Below, one piece after another: positions 17,929-27,216 of a stretch of 64,000 nucleotides of DNA (position 1 is its first letter; the number at the start of each line of letters is the position of its first letter). A program made the position numbers and the translations under genes. Source of the stretch: an uncultured Flavobacteriales bacterium (lineage in GTDB: Bacteria > Bacteroidota > Bacteroidia > Flavobacteriales_D > Parvicellaceae); contig CAJWDP010000002.1 of assembly GCA_913030835.1 (NCBI GenBank), positions 1 through 64,000 of the forward strand, written 5' to 3'. The notes beneath the pieces are model-generated. The model had not been told where the DNA came from and did not search any database. It saw only the letters and a program-made list of their open reading frames with translations.

Positions 17929-19389
17929 ATGAGTAATCCTGACAAAGAGGGCACAACGGAAAACAACGATCAAAGGGTGGACTATGACCCTACCAAGATC
18001 GACAAGGACCTGCTAAAAAAGGCTCCGAAAGCATTTTATCGTTTCCTCACTGATATTTTAAGCATTAAGGATGAAGTCAATATAAAAGAAACCATTGAGG
18101 TCGTTAAAGCTAACATCGTTTTTCGAGGTGCCAATGTATGGGTTCTTATTTGCTCTATTGTAGTAGCTTGTATCGGATTGAACAATGACTCAACGGCAGT
18201 CATTATCGGAGCCATGTTAATCTCGCCACTTATGGGTCCTATTCGCGGAATCGGACTAGCCATTGGCACAAATGATTTTAAAACATTAATTACATCGTTG
18301 ATCAATTTTGGCGTGATGGTAGGCATCAGTTTTTTGGTCGCCTATCTGTATTTTCTAATCAGCCCAATAAAAACAGCCACTCCTGAATTGCAATCCAGGG
18401 TGCACCCGCATGCATTAGACGTTCTAATTGGATTTTTTGGTGGGTTAGCTGGCATTATTGCGTCCGCCACTGGCGATCGATCCACTGTGGTTCCCGGTGT
18501 AGCGATAGCAACTGCACTCATGCCCCCTATGTGTACAGCTGGGTACGGACTAGCAGTAGGCCAACCCGCCTTCTTTTTTGGAGCATTGTACCTGTTTTTG
18601 TTGAACTCCGTCTTTATATGTCTTAGCACGGTGCTAACGGTCCGTTATCTAAGCTTTCCACTGATGGAATTTGTCAACTCACGAACAGAGAGGAAAGTAA
18701 AACTGTATTCCTTTGTTATCCTACTCGGAATCGTGGTCCCCAGCATTTGGTTCTTTGTTAAGCTGGTAAAAGAGAATCAGTTCGAAGAAGCAGTAAACAA
18801 TTTTATTGCAAAAGAGATTAGATACGACGAATTTTTCGACAACGTTGAACTAAGTGGTTTTGTATATGACACTGATTCCAGTGTAATTTACCTGAAAGTG
18901 TTGAGTGGATATGTAGAAGAGTTGCAGATCGACTTGTGGGAGACAAAATTAGACCAGTATAAAAAGTTGGAACATACTCGAATCGAAGTTAAAAACAACA
19001 AAAAGCCTTCTTTTGAAAACAGTGATTTCGTAAGCAAAGAAATGTTCAATGCGCAAAAGAAAACAAGACAAGAACTGGAAGCCAATACGATGCGACTACG
19101 GTCTGAACTCCAACAGTATGAAAATGCTGAAATCAGCAGCTTGAAACTGGAAAAGCTGCTTAAAGTGAATTATTCAAAGTTCATCGATAGTATAGAATGT
19201 GGCCCTATGTACCTTAATAATTTAGCAGGCTCCATAGATACCACATCACGATACATCATCTACTGGAAGCCACAAGTCGGAGACAGCACGATCAGCATGA
19301 AAAAGAAATATTTGGAAGAGCACATCAAACTGAATATGGATACAAAAAACTCAAAATTCCTACACGTAAATAGCTATGAGCAAGAATAA
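17929..19389 (+). CDS. DUF389 (TIGR00341) inner-membrane protein
   Basis: A 486-aa membrane protein. The DUF389 domain spans residues about 60-260 with motifs STAVIIGAMLISPLMGPI, ASATGDRSTVVPGVAIATAL and MPPMCTAGYGLAVG. The C-terminal part is soluble, with a coiled-coil stretch (about residues 365-415) after a last membrane segment. The family is of unknown function, often proposed to be a transporter. Its last 14 bases overlap the SUI1 gene. Confidence 0.87.
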   Translation: MSNPDKEGTTENNDQRVDYDPTKIDKDLLKKAPKAFYRFLTDILSIKDEVNIKETIEVVKANIVFRGANVWVLICSIVVACIGLNNDSTAVIIGAMLISPLMGPIRGIGLAIGTNDFKTLITSLINFGVMVGISFLVAYLYFLISPIKTATPELQSRVHPHALDVLIGFFGGLAGIIASATGDRSTVVPGVAIATALMPPMCTAGYGLAVGQPAFFFGALYLFLLNSVFICLSTVLTVRYLSFPLMEFVNSRTERKVKLYSFVILLGIVVPSIWFFVKLVKENQFEEAVNNFIAKEIRYDEFFDNVELSGFVYDTDSSVIYLKVLSGYVEELQIDLWETKLDQYKKLEHTRIEVKNNKKPSFENSDFVSKEMFNAQKKTRQELEANTMRLRSELQQYENAEISSLKLEKLLKVNYSKFIDSIECGPMYLNNLAGSIDTTSRYIIYWKPQVGDSTISMKKKYLEEHIKLNMDTKNSKFLHVNSYEQE

Positions 19390-19720
19390 AAAGAATCGAA
19401 AAAATATCGTCTATTCTACCAACCCCAATCATAGCTATGAATACGAAGAAGAGGAAGACGAAGAAACACTTCTTCCTGGCGAACAAAACCTTACAGCGTA
19501 TATTGACCGAAAATTCAGAAAAGGAAAAGCAGTTACCATTATTGCTGATTTCATCGGCAGCACTGATGATCTAAAAGAGCTTGGAAAAACATTGAAGATC
19601 AAGTGCGCCGTAGGCGGAAATGTTAAGGACGGTATTGTAATTCTTCAGGGAGATGTTCGTGAAAAAGCAGTTAAAATTCTAACCAACCTCGGTTATAACG
19701 TCAAGAAATCGGGCAGCTAA
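19376..19720 (+). CDS. SUI1/YciH family translation factor
   Basis: A 114-aa protein: a basic then acidic N-terminus (residues 1-45), then an eIF1-like SUI1 domain with KGKAVTIIADFIGS, LGKTLKIKCAVGGNVKDG and VILQGDVREKAVKIL. Bacterial YciH-like proteins bind the small subunit and affect start selection. The start lies inside the end of the DUF389 gene. Confidence 0.9.
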   Translation: MSKNKKNRKNIVYSTNPNHSYEYEEEEDEETLLPGEQNLTAYIDRKFRKGKAVTIIADFIGSTDDLKELGKTLKIKCAVGGNVKDGIVILQGDVREKAVKILTNLGYNVKKSGS

Positions 19721-19807
19721 ATCAATTTGACCACCGAACATATATCTAGGATAGTTCCTCACGAAGTATGCTGCAATTGATTCAGATTTTCTAATTTCGC
19801 ACCTCTT

Positions 19808-21409
19808 ATGAGTATCGAAAAAGAGATCGGAAAAAGAAGAACATTCGGAATTATATCCCATCCGGATGCGGGAAAAACAACACTTACTGAAAAGTTATTG
19901 CTTTTTGGAGGTGCCATTCAGACTGCAGGAGCCGTTAAATCCAACAAAATAAAAAAAACGGCTACGTCGGATTTTATGGAAATTGAGAAACAAAGAGGGA
20001 TCTCTGTTGCTACATCAGTAATGGCATTTAATTATCGTGACACACAAATTAATATACTTGATACTCCTGGGCACAAAGACTTTGCAGAAGATACATTTAG
20101 AACCTTAACCGCAGTAGACAGCGTAATCCTTGTGATAGATTGTGCAAATGGAGTCGAGTCCCAAACTGAAAAATTGATGGAGGTATGCAGGATGAGAAAT
20201 ACACCTGTAATTGTTTTTATCAACAAGATGGACCGTGAGGGTCGAGATGCTTTCGACCTTTTAGACGAATTGGAAGAAAAATTAAATATCAAAGTCAGAC
20301 CCCTTTCCTGGCCAATTGGAATTGGAGAGACTTTTCAAGGTGTGTACAATATGCACCGCGGTGAGCTGAATTTATTTGAAGGAAATAAAACCAACATCGC
20401 TAAGGAAAACGTAAAAATTGATGACCTATCTTCAAATCAATTGGACGATTTTGTTGGTGCAGAATCTGCAGCTGAGCTCAGAGAAGAAGTGGATCTGGTA
20501 AATGGTGTGTACGACGAACTGGACACACAAGACTATCTTCAAGGTAACGTTGCTCCTGTCTTTTTTGGATCCGCCCTGAACAATTTTGGAGTACAGGAAT
20601 TGCTGAATACATTTATTGAAATTGCACCAACACCCAGAGGAAGGGAAGCTGATAGCGGTTTGATCTCCCCTACTGATTCTAAATTTTCCGGATTTGTTTT
20701 TAAGATCCATGCCAATCTCGACCCAAAGCATCGAGACAGAATTGCATTCTTACGAATTGTTAGTGGAAAATTCGAAAGAAACAAATTCTATCAGCATTCG
20801 AGAATTTCAAAAAAACTAAAGTTTGCCAATCCAACTAGTTTTATGGCGCAAGACAAAAGCGTTATTGATGAGGCCTTCCCCGGCGATGTGATTGGTCTTT
20901 ATGACACTGGAAACTTTAAAATCGGTGACACCTTAACTGAGGGAGAATCTTTCTTTTTTAAAGGAATCCCCAGCTTTTCACCGGAAATATTCAAGGAATT
21001 ACAAAACGACGATCCGATGAAGGCTAAACAGCTGGATAAGGGAATTCAGCAGTTGACAGATGAAGGCGTGGCGCAATTGTTTATAAAACAACCGGGGAAT
21101 CGGAAAATAGTAGGTACCGTAGGAGAGCTACAATTTGAGGTAATTCAATACCGACTGAAACACGAGTACAGTGCTGCATGTACATTCATATCGAAAAACT
21201 ACCATAAAGCATGCTGGATGACTACGACAGACGAAAACCAGCTGGAGGATTTTTTGAAGAGAAAAGCAAACTATATTGCAAGTGACAAAGATGGCAACCC
21301 GGTATTCTTAGCTGAATCTGCCTGGCTCTTGAGCTCCGCCGAAGAAGATTTCCCTGCGATTACATTCCATAAGACTTCCGAATTTAAGCTCGAACAAGCC
21401 AATAGCTAA
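19808..21409 (+). CDS. prfC: Peptide chain release factor 3 (RF3)
   Basis: A 533-aa translational GTPase: [19 protein letters not shown] (G1), [10 protein letters not shown] (G2), [16 protein letters not shown] (G3) and [10 protein letters not shown] (G4), followed by domains II and III. The switch and family-specific motifs are those of RF3 rather than EF-G. It recycles RF1/RF2 after peptide release. The element TAATTTCG 15 bases before the gene differs from TAnnTTTG at one base. Confidence 0.96.
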   Translation: MSIEKEIGKRRTFGIISHPDAGKTTLTEKLLLFGGAIQTAGAVKSNKIKKTATSDFMEIEKQRGISVATSVMAFNYRDTQINILDTPGHKDFAEDTFRTLTAVDSVILVIDCANGVESQTEKLMEVCRMRNTPVIVFINKMDREGRDAFDLLDELEEKLNIKVRPLSWPIGIGETFQGVYNMHRGELNLFEGNKTNIAKENVKIDDLSSNQLDDFVGAESAAELREEVDLVNGVYDELDTQDYLQGNVAPVFFGSALNNFGVQELLNTFIEIAPTPRGREADSGLISPTDSKFSGFVFKIHANLDPKHRDRIAFLRIVSGKFERNKFYQHSRISKKLKFANPTSFMAQDKSVIDEAFPGDVIGLYDTGNFKIGDTLTEGESFFFKGIPSFSPEIFKELQNDDPMKAKQLDKGIQQLTDEGVAQLFIKQPGNRKIVGTVGELQFEVIQYRLKHEYSAACTFISKNYHKACWMTTTDENQLEDFLKRKANYIASDKDGNPVFLAESAWLLSSAEEDFPAITFHKTSEFKLEQANS

Positions 21410-21452
21410 AGTACTCTGATATTCTGGAAAGATTCTTGTATCTTAAAGGAGC

Positions 21453-22082
21453 ATGAATCGGCACACCAAACATATTATTTTGTCCTTTTTTACTTTTTGC
21501 TTTTCGATAATTGGAACGAGTCAGGTGAATTGGGTGGAAGGATGGAGTGAAAATCAGCTCAAGCAAGCTATTGTGCGCGGCGACTCTCAAATGAATGAAG
21601 CTGAGAAAGAGGTAATCTTTTATTGTAATTTGGTGAGAATTGATCCGAAAAAATTCATGTCTACCGTTCTTCCGAAATACGTCGAATCAAGAGAAATCGA
21701 GAACAGCAGCTATCTTATTTCCTTAAGAAGAGATCTTAAAAAAGCCAATGAACTCCCCCCTTTTATTGCTAATTCAGAACTGTCTCAAGTAGCAAAAAAA
21801 CATGCAACAAACAGTGGAAACAAAGGTACCATAGGTCATCACAATTACACCCAACGATTTAAACATCTGAATGATATTTTTTCAGTGGATGGGGAAAACT
21901 GTGATTATGGAAACGGGGAAGCCATAGATATAGTCTTTAGCTGGCTGATCGACGAGGGAATCGCTGATTTGGGGCACAGAAAAAACATTTTGGATCCTGA
22001 CTTCACCCACACTGGAGTGGGTATTTCTCCTCACAAGGAGTACGGTGTGAATGCCGTAATGGCGTACGGAAAAATGGAGTGA
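21453..22082 (+). CDS. Secreted CAP-domain protein
   Basis: A 209-aa protein with a signal peptide (about residues 1-23). The CAP domain shows EVIFYCNLVRIDPKKF, HATNSGNKGTIGHHNY and GIADLGHRKNILDPDFTHTGVGI. The pattern is closer to the Bacteroidota CAP subgroup than to the Cys-rich protein at 251-844, and it has only a few Cys. AAAGGAG sits directly upstream of the start, an unusual purine-rich site here. It converges on the next gene with a 2-base gap. Confidence 0.85.
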   Translation: MNRHTKHIILSFFTFCFSIIGTSQVNWVEGWSENQLKQAIVRGDSQMNEAEKEVIFYCNLVRIDPKKFMSTVLPKYVESREIENSSYLISLRRDLKKANELPPFIANSELSQVAKKHATNSGNKGTIGHHNYTQRFKHLNDIFSVDGENCDYGNGEAIDIVFSWLIDEGIADLGHRKNILDPDFTHTGVGISPHKEYGVNAVMAYGKME

Positions 22083-22084
22083 AA

Positions 22085-23053
22085 TCACCAGTCTTGCTCA
22101 AAGAAATAGTTGACTAATCCATTGATTTGACTCACTTTAAGTGTGCTATCCTCTTCAAAAAATGAATTGACAGCCTCATCTATTTCTCCTTTGGTTATTT
22201 CCCCATTGTTGTCCAAATCAAATACCAGATATTCAGCAGGAACAGCAGACATATTGGCTTGAACATCCACCTCCGTTGATGATTTCTCCGCAAGCAACTC
22301 TTTAACCAGTTGGTCGTATTGATATACAAGCTCAGACAATTTTGTGCCCGTCTCATTGTAGGTTACAAAAATTCCATGGTTGCAATACGTATTGGTTATC
22401 GGATCGTAAAGATATCGTCCAATTTTTTTCAATGTTCCATCAGGATACATTTCAGCAATCTCATATTTCAAGGAATCTACGTCCTTTAATTCAACGTATT
22501 TAAGTGGAAACCCCTCGTCGTTATTCCATTGCTCTATCTTCAGATATCCTATTTCTGAAATCTCCATTAGATAGCTGAGTTTTCCACTGTACAGGTATTT
22601 TTCGTGAGACATTAGAATACCATCATCAAACACTTTTCTTTCTCTGATCTCCCCAAATAGATAATAACTTTCAAAAGATTTAGGTTTTCCTTTTTTAACC
22701 TTCAGCTCGCGCTCCAATTGATCGTTCGGATAATAATTCTTGAATTTGATTAACGATCCATCCTCATAAATACCTTTGTGAAGAACCTTGCCGTTGTTGT
22801 AATAATCGACATGCTCTTTGTGCGCCAAATGTTTAAAGATGTCCTTCCTGAGCTTGTACTTGTTGGTTAATCCTGGACAATACTGATCGTAAATTACAAT
22901 TCCCTCTTCAGGATCCTCTAATTCTTCTAGATCATATTGGAAAAGGAAGTCTAATTCTAAACTGGATCGCACAGAATCTTGCGCAATTGAACCACTGAAT
23001 ATCAGAGCGAAGACCAAAGTTGTAAACAATCTGATATTTTGCTTAGGATACAC
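22085..23053 (-). CDS. Exported protein with MORN-like repeats and a C-terminal EF-hand
   Basis: A 322-aa protein with a signal peptide (about residues 1-24). Residues about 80-240 hold several MORN_2-like units (YNNGKVLHKGIYEDG, YYPNDQLERELKVKKG, FDDGILMSHEKYLYSG, MYPDGTLKKIGRY), as in YwqK-type proteins. Near residues 277-289 a full EF-hand loop, DLDNNGEITKGE, has ligands at 1, 3, 5, 7, 9 and 12, so the protein should bind calcium. Function is unknown. It has no operon partner; the 23054-23318 spacer contains the promoter of the next gene. Confidence 0.7.
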   Translation of the reverse strand: MYPKQNIRLFTTLVFALIFSGSIAQDSVRSSLELDFLFQYDLEELEDPEEGIVIYDQYCPGLTNKYKLRKDIFKHLAHKEHVDYYNNGKVLHKGIYEDGSLIKFKNYYPNDQLERELKVKKGKPKSFESYYLFGEIRERKVFDDGILMSHEKYLYSGKLSYLMEISEIGYLKIEQWNNDEGFPLKYVELKDVDSLKYEIAEMYPDGTLKKIGRYLYDPITNTYCNHGIFVTYNETGTKLSELVYQYDQLVKELLAEKSSTEVDVQANMSAVPAEYLVFDLDNNGEITKGEIDEAVNSFFEEDSTLKVSQINGLVNYFFEQDW

Positions 23054-23293
23054 GGATAGGTTCGTTTTATATCATCATGGCGCTAAATAGCAATAATTTC
23101 CCATTGTACTCAGACCGAAAATGTTTACGCCAGAAAGTGGCAAAGGTTTCCTGATAAAACAAGAGCACGCGATCAAGACAGACAATCACTTAGAACGCAA
23201 ATTTGATGACCTTAAAGGATGGGGAAAGAACCGATGAATTAAAAATAATTGACAAAGTCTTGCGTTAGCTCCTGATATAATGAAAGGTTATTC

Positions 23294-23301
23294 TATTTTT
23301 G
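23294..23301 (+). promoter_or_regulatory. Bacteroidota -7 element TATTTTTG
   Basis: An exact match to TAnnTTTG, 18 bases before the ATG at 23319. It lies inside the longest ORF (from 23280), so the shorter start is favoured. No well-spaced -33 TTG is seen. Confidence 0.5.
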
Positions 23302-23318
23302 AAGATCAAAATACGATT

Positions 23319-24134
23319 ATGCTCAAACTTATTCATTTGTCTTTTGCAGTGCTTGTTTGCTCTTTGGCTTTTGGCCAGCCAACTACACTATTATTTGAAG
23401 ATTTTGAGGGCCCTTTTCCGGCTGGATGGACCACAATAAACAACGATGGACTTACTCCCGATACATCTGTAGGATTCATCTCCGATGCCTGGGTGATTAC
23501 TCCTGACTTAGATGATCCAACCTCAGGCGATTCAGTTGCTACCAGTACTTCATGGTATAGTCCTGCAGGAACTGCCGATGATTGGCTAATAAGTCCTTCA
23601 GTTTCCCTGGGGACCTTTGGCAATAAATTATCGTTCAAAGCAAAGTCATATGACGGTAGTTTTCCGGACGGGTTTCAAGTTTTTGCCTCAACTCATAATG
23701 TGATCGATAGTTTTATCCAACAAGACACGTTACTCACGGTCACTGCACAATCGCCCTATTGGACCCGATATTTTGTTTCCCTTGACTCATTTGATCTTAC
23801 GGGCCAAACCATTTATTTGGCGTTTAGAAACAATTCCGAGGATCAATATTTATTGAGTCTCGACAGCATCTATGTGGGGATGGAACACCCTGTAAATTCA
23901 GAGGAGCTAAGCCACGTACCTGAGGTAAGAATTTTCCCAAATCCGGCAAGTCAACAACTCAATATTGTAACTGGTGAAACAATACAGAAAATTGAAATTT
24001 TGACCATAGGAGGGCAACTTATTCTGTCATCAAAATCTGATGTCGTTGATGTATCTCAACTTCCTCAAGGAGTGTATTTTATAAAGATATATACACCTGT
24101 AGGATTCGCGGTACGAAAGTTCCAAAAGAGCTGA
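23319..24134 (+). CDS. T9SS-secreted protein with choice-of-anchor J-like domain
   Basis: A 271-aa protein: signal peptide MLKLIHLSFAVLVCSLAFGQ, then a jelly-roll domain with LFEDFEGPFPAGWTTINNDG, ADDWLISPSVSLG and FRNNSEDQYLLSLDSIYVG, which are typical of the cleaved-adhesin/MAM-like (choice-of-anchor J) group. The last 75 residues are a T9SS type A sorting domain (RIFPNPASQQLNI...LPQGVYFIKIY...VRKFQKS). It is exported and cleaved or anchored at the cell surface. The start at 23319 is chosen by signal peptide and promoter. Confidence 0.88.
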   Translation: MLKLIHLSFAVLVCSLAFGQPTTLLFEDFEGPFPAGWTTINNDGLTPDTSVGFISDAWVITPDLDDPTSGDSVATSTSWYSPAGTADDWLISPSVSLGTFGNKLSFKAKSYDGSFPDGFQVFASTHNVIDSFIQQDTLLTVTAQSPYWTRYFVSLDSFDLTGQTIYLAFRNNSEDQYLLSLDSIYVGMEHPVNSEELSHVPEVRIFPNPASQQLNIVTGETIQKIEILTIGGQLILSSKSDVVDVSQLPQGVYFIKIYTPVGFAVRKFQKS

Positions 24135-24167
24135 ATATTGAATCATCTAAACAGTTAATGAAATGAA

Positions 24168-24554
24168 ATGAAATCAATTGAACCGTCAGATCTTGTAGAG
24201 ATTATTGATTGGCATAAAGATCAACCCATAGTATTATTCTCTGAAATAGAACAGCCTACGACTGAAAGTATTCAAGAATCGTGGCAGCTTTTAAGGAACT
24301 TAACTGAGGGGAAGCAATTCCACCTCATTGCGAATTTAACCAAAGTATCGCCTCCCCCTGCTTTCGTTAGGAAAGGGATCAAACGAGAGTACTTAAGAGT
24401 AAAACCGAATATTTTGTCAACACAAATGTTTGTCGGGAAGAATGGTCTGTTAAAAATTGCATTAAAATTCGTTGCAGCATCCATGTCAATGAATAACTTT
24501 GAGATTACCAATTCGATCGAATCAGCCGTTGAAAGAATCAAAAATGAACATTAA
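24168..24554 (+). CDS. Small soluble protein, STAS/SpoIIAA-like, unknown function
   Basis: A 128-aa protein with no signal peptide. The layout, an N-terminal acidic strand-helix followed by LIANLTKVSPPPAFVRKGIKREYLR and an amphipathic helical end, resembles the SpoIIAA-like/STAS domain proteins of Bacteroidota, but I cannot place it firmly. No partner gene (kinase or sigma factor) is adjacent. The 177-base gap that follows contains a short hairpin (24563-24578) without a T tail. Confidence 0.6.
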   Translation: MKSIEPSDLVEIIDWHKDQPIVLFSEIEQPTTESIQESWQLLRNLTEGKQFHLIANLTKVSPPPAFVRKGIKREYLRVKPNILSTQMFVGKNGLLKIALKFVAASMSMNNFEITNSIESAVERIKNEH

Positions 24555-24731
24555 GTATCCCCGGAGCATCAAAATGCTCAGAGGAAGAACTAAATTCTCA
24601 TTCTTATATTTTTCTAGGATCTCGATGAGCTGTAGTATATTCTAAAATCCCCTTGCTATCCAATAATAGTTTTTGATTTTATTCCAATATGCATACTTAT
24701 TGTGTAACTTTCTTTTTAGAAATTAGAAGCT

Positions 24732-25646
24732 ATGAAAAACGAAATTATACTCTACTCAATCGAAGGATTTGTAGCGATGATCCTATTGATCAAATCGATC
24801 ATGGTTATTCCCGAGAGACAGTCTTGGGTCATTCAACGACTGGGAAAATACAATCGAATCTGTTCCCCGGGTTTAAAACTTAAAATTCCTTTCATTGAGT
24901 CCATAGCTTCCAAAGAGAACTTGAAAATTCAACAGTTGGACGTTAACGTAGAGACCAAAACACTCGACGATGTATTTGTTGACCTGAAAATATCGGTTCA
25001 ATACAGGATCATCAGAACAAAAGTTTACGAGGCGTTCTATGAACTAGAAGACCCCCATGGACAGGTTGCGTCCTATATATTTGATGAGGTGCGTGCTGAA
25101 GTTCCTAAATTAAAACTCGATGATGTTTTTTCTAAAAAGGAGGATATCGCTATCGCCGTTAGGGATAACATATCAGAACAAATGGAGCAATACGGATACA
25201 AGATCGTGAAAACGCTGATCACTGACATCACCCCTGATGAAATGGTGAAAGTATCGATGAACAGAATCAATGCCGCCATGAGAGATAAAGAGGCCGCCGT
25301 ACAGGAAGCAGAAGCTGAAAAAATTACGATTGTAAAACGTGCCGAAGCTGAGGCAGATAGTAAGCGTCTTTCTGGAGAAGGTATTGCTCAGCAACGGCTT
25401 GAGATCGTGCGAGGATTCAAAGAATCGGTAGAGGACTTTCAAAAAGCACTGCAGGATGTAGACCCTCAGGAAATCATGCAATTCGTTCTGATGACCCAGT
25501 ATTTCGACACGTTAACGGCAATTGGATCGAACAGTACAAATAATACAATCATGGTTCCACATACACCCGGAGGAATGAAAGACTTTCAGCAACAAATAAT
25601 TGACGGAACCATTATTGGCAAAAAAATGACAGAGGATAAAAAGTAA
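24732..25646 (+). CDS. SPFH/Band 7 membrane protein (stomatin-like)
   Basis: A 304-aa protein with an N-terminal membrane segment (about residues 9-27) and then a Band 7 domain: VIPERQSWVIQRLGKYNRI, PGLKLKIPFIESIASKENLK, TLDDVFVDLKISVQYRI. A helical segment with EAAVQEAEAEKITIVKRAEAEA follows. The sequence pattern resembles the plant HIR/stomatin subgroup. SPFH proteins form ring scaffolds in membranes. No NfeD or protease partner gene is adjacent. Confidence 0.88.
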   Translation: MKNEIILYSIEGFVAMILLIKSIMVIPERQSWVIQRLGKYNRICSPGLKLKIPFIESIASKENLKIQQLDVNVETKTLDDVFVDLKISVQYRIIRTKVYEAFYELEDPHGQVASYIFDEVRAEVPKLKLDDVFSKKEDIAIAVRDNISEQMEQYGYKIVKTLITDITPDEMVKVSMNRINAAMRDKEAAVQEAEAEKITIVKRAEAEADSKRLSGEGIAQQRLEIVRGFKESVEDFQKALQDVDPQEIMQFVLMTQYFDTLTAIGSNSTNNTIMVPHTPGGMKDFQQQIIDGTIIGKKMTEDKK

Positions 25647-25653
25647 GGGGAAG

Positions 25654-25821
25654 AAAAAAACCCACACGGAATAGAAGTTTAAAACCTCTAAAGACACTTA
25701 TGAGGGCGCAGCTTGAGTTCTGTAATCCGCCCGGATTCCAAAGGAAACAGCGGCACGCCATAGTTCAAACAATTAACCCCCAATAATAAAACTGTTAGGT
25801 TTAAATACTGGCCATGTGGGT
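25654..25821 (-). ncRNA. ssrS: 6S-like structured RNA (6S-Flavo type candidate)
   Basis: This 320-base gap holds one long nested hairpin. On the minus strand the closing stem (25812-25821 with 25660-25669) is nine pairs with one mismatch, followed at the 3' end by TTTTTTT (25654-25660), so the closing stem also serves as terminator. Further pairs: 25797-25805 with 25678-25687; then a wide unpaired bubble (25760-25796 opposite 25688-25704); then an apical arm with 25756-25759/25705-25708, 25747-25750/25720-25723 and 25733-25737/25724-25728. A closing stem, a central bubble and a long irregular apical arm are the architecture of 6S RNA, which binds RNA polymerase. A TAnnTTTG-like element (TAATTTAG) is upstream near 25871-25878. 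The rest of the gap, 25822-25968, shows no further gene. Confidence 0.55.
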
Positions 25822-25968
25822 CGGCTTTCGCCTCGATTCCGCGTATGGACATAGCCATCCGAATCGTACATCTAAATTACCATTTATTAACGGATCTGAC
25901 AACCATATTTCGCACATATTTATTACATTCGAAACTCAAATTTTTTTAACTCGAAAAAACTAAAGAAT

Positions 25969-26562
25969 ATGGCTAATCGACACGACGTAAGTTCAGCAGA
26001 TGCGATGCAACGGCTAATTGATGGAAATAAAAGATATATGGAAGATTCTTTATCGGATCCAAAAATAAAATCTGTTCAGCGTTACGAATTTACCGAAGGA
26101 CAAAGTCCATTTGCGATCATTTTGAACTGTGCCGATTCACGCGTTGTTCCAGAAATGGTGTTTGATAAAGGAATCGGAGAGTTGTTCGTAATCCGAGTAG
26201 CAGGTAACATCGCTAACCCATCCTCCATTGCAAGCATCGAGTATGCAGTTGAGCACATAGGATGCAATTTGATTGTTGTTCTCGGCCATGAGGCATGCGG
26301 AGCAGTTGGAGCAGCAATAGCTAGTTACCCTGATGCGGATAATGGTCCAAACTTAAATCATTTGATCAGCTACATTACTCCGGCGGTGGAAGCGAAACAA
26401 GGAGCAGAAATTAGCGAAGTGGTAAAGTGCAATGCGGAAATCAATGGCAAAAAGCTTGTAGAGGATTCAGCGATCGTAAGAAAATATGTTGAATCAGGAG
26501 ACTTGAAAATTGTACCGGCGTACTATGAGTTCAAGTCCGGATCAGTAGATTTCCTCCAATAA
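25969..26562 (+). CDS. Beta-class carbonic anhydrase
   Basis: A 197-aa cytoplasmic enzyme with zinc ligands Cys54, His107 and Cys110 (CADSR; GHEACG) and the Asp56-Arg58 dyad, and RVAGNIANPSSIASIEYAV in between. It interconverts CO2 and bicarbonate. It stands alone; no bicarbonate transporter is adjacent. Confidence 0.93.
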   Translation: MANRHDVSSADAMQRLIDGNKRYMEDSLSDPKIKSVQRYEFTEGQSPFAIILNCADSRVVPEMVFDKGIGELFVIRVAGNIANPSSIASIEYAVEHIGCNLIVVLGHEACGAVGAAIASYPDADNGPNLNHLISYITPAVEAKQGAEISEVVKCNAEINGKKLVEDSAIVRKYVESGDLKIVPAYYEFKSGSVDFLQ

Positions 26563-26574
26563 ACCTGCGTTTGT

Positions 26575-27216
26575 TTGTTTATTGGGTTTGATAATGTAAC
26601 ACCGCACCCCTTAAGGGGTAAAAATTTCGATGAAAGCAGTGCGTGGGGCTCAAAGTTGAGTATTGATGGCTCCAACAAACATTTGCTGATTTCTGATAGC
26701 GGCAAAGGAAAAACTACATTCCTGTCTTTCGTATATGGCTCAAGAACTGATTTCGATGGTGTGATTACCATTGATGATAAACCGTGGAATGAATTCAGTC
26801 TGGAGCATCGAGCTGAATTCAGAAGACGGAAGATTTCCTTTCTACCTCAGGATATTCGTCTTTTCCCGAAATTGTCAGCAATTGAGAATCTTAAAATCAA
26901 AAACGGTCTTACAGCTCACAGAACGATAGATGAGCTGGAAGACCTTTTGGCATTATTTGGACTAAAAGAGCAAATAAACCAATCAGCGCAAACGCTTTCC
27001 TACGGACAACAGCAAAGGGTTGGTATCATCAGAGCCTTGATCCAACCGTTTGAATTATTGCTATTGGATGAACCATTCAGCCATTTGGATGAAAAGAACA
27101 TAAGTATTGGTGTTGATCTGATCACTCAATTTTGCGCTCTCAATAACGCGGGTTATATCATTTCATCCCTTGGGCCTGAATATGGACTTTCGCCGGATGA
27201 AAAAATCGTGCTATAA
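26575..27216 (+). CDS. ABC transporter ATP-binding protein
   Basis: A 213-aa ATPase: Walker A ISDSGKGKTTFLS near residues 41-53, Q-loop SFLPQDIRLFP, signature TLSYGQQQRVGIIRAL and Walker B LLLLDEPFSHLD. It resembles LolD/MacB-type ATPases. No in-frame ATG precedes the nucleotide-binding domain, so the start is given as the TTG at 26575, 12 bases after the carbonic anhydrase stop; coupling to that gene would explain the weak start. The stop and the permease start share an A (TAATG). Confidence 0.85.
   Translation: MFIGFDNVTPHPLRGKNFDESSAWGSKLSIDGSNKHLLISDSGKGKTTFLSFVYGSRTDFDGVITIDDKPWNEFSLEHRAEFRRRKISFLPQDIRLFPKLSAIENLKIKNGLTAHRTIDELEDLLALFGLKEQINQSAQTLSYGQQQRVGIIRALIQPFELLLLDEPFSHLDEKNISIGVDLITQFCALNNAGYIISSLGPEYGLSPDEKIVL

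Noticed and set aside
23249-23281. Sigma70-like TTGACA / TATAAT pair
   Set aside because: The spacer is 21 bases, and this phylum uses the TAnnTTTG / TTG type; likely chance.
24563-24578. Hairpin GAGCAT/ATGCTC after the STAS-like gene
   Set aside because: Six-bp stem without a T tract; not a convincing terminator.
25660-25821. tmRNA (ssrA) in the gap after the SPFH gene
   Set aside because: No tRNA-like acceptor with T arm and no tag reading frame; the nested hairpin fits 6S better.
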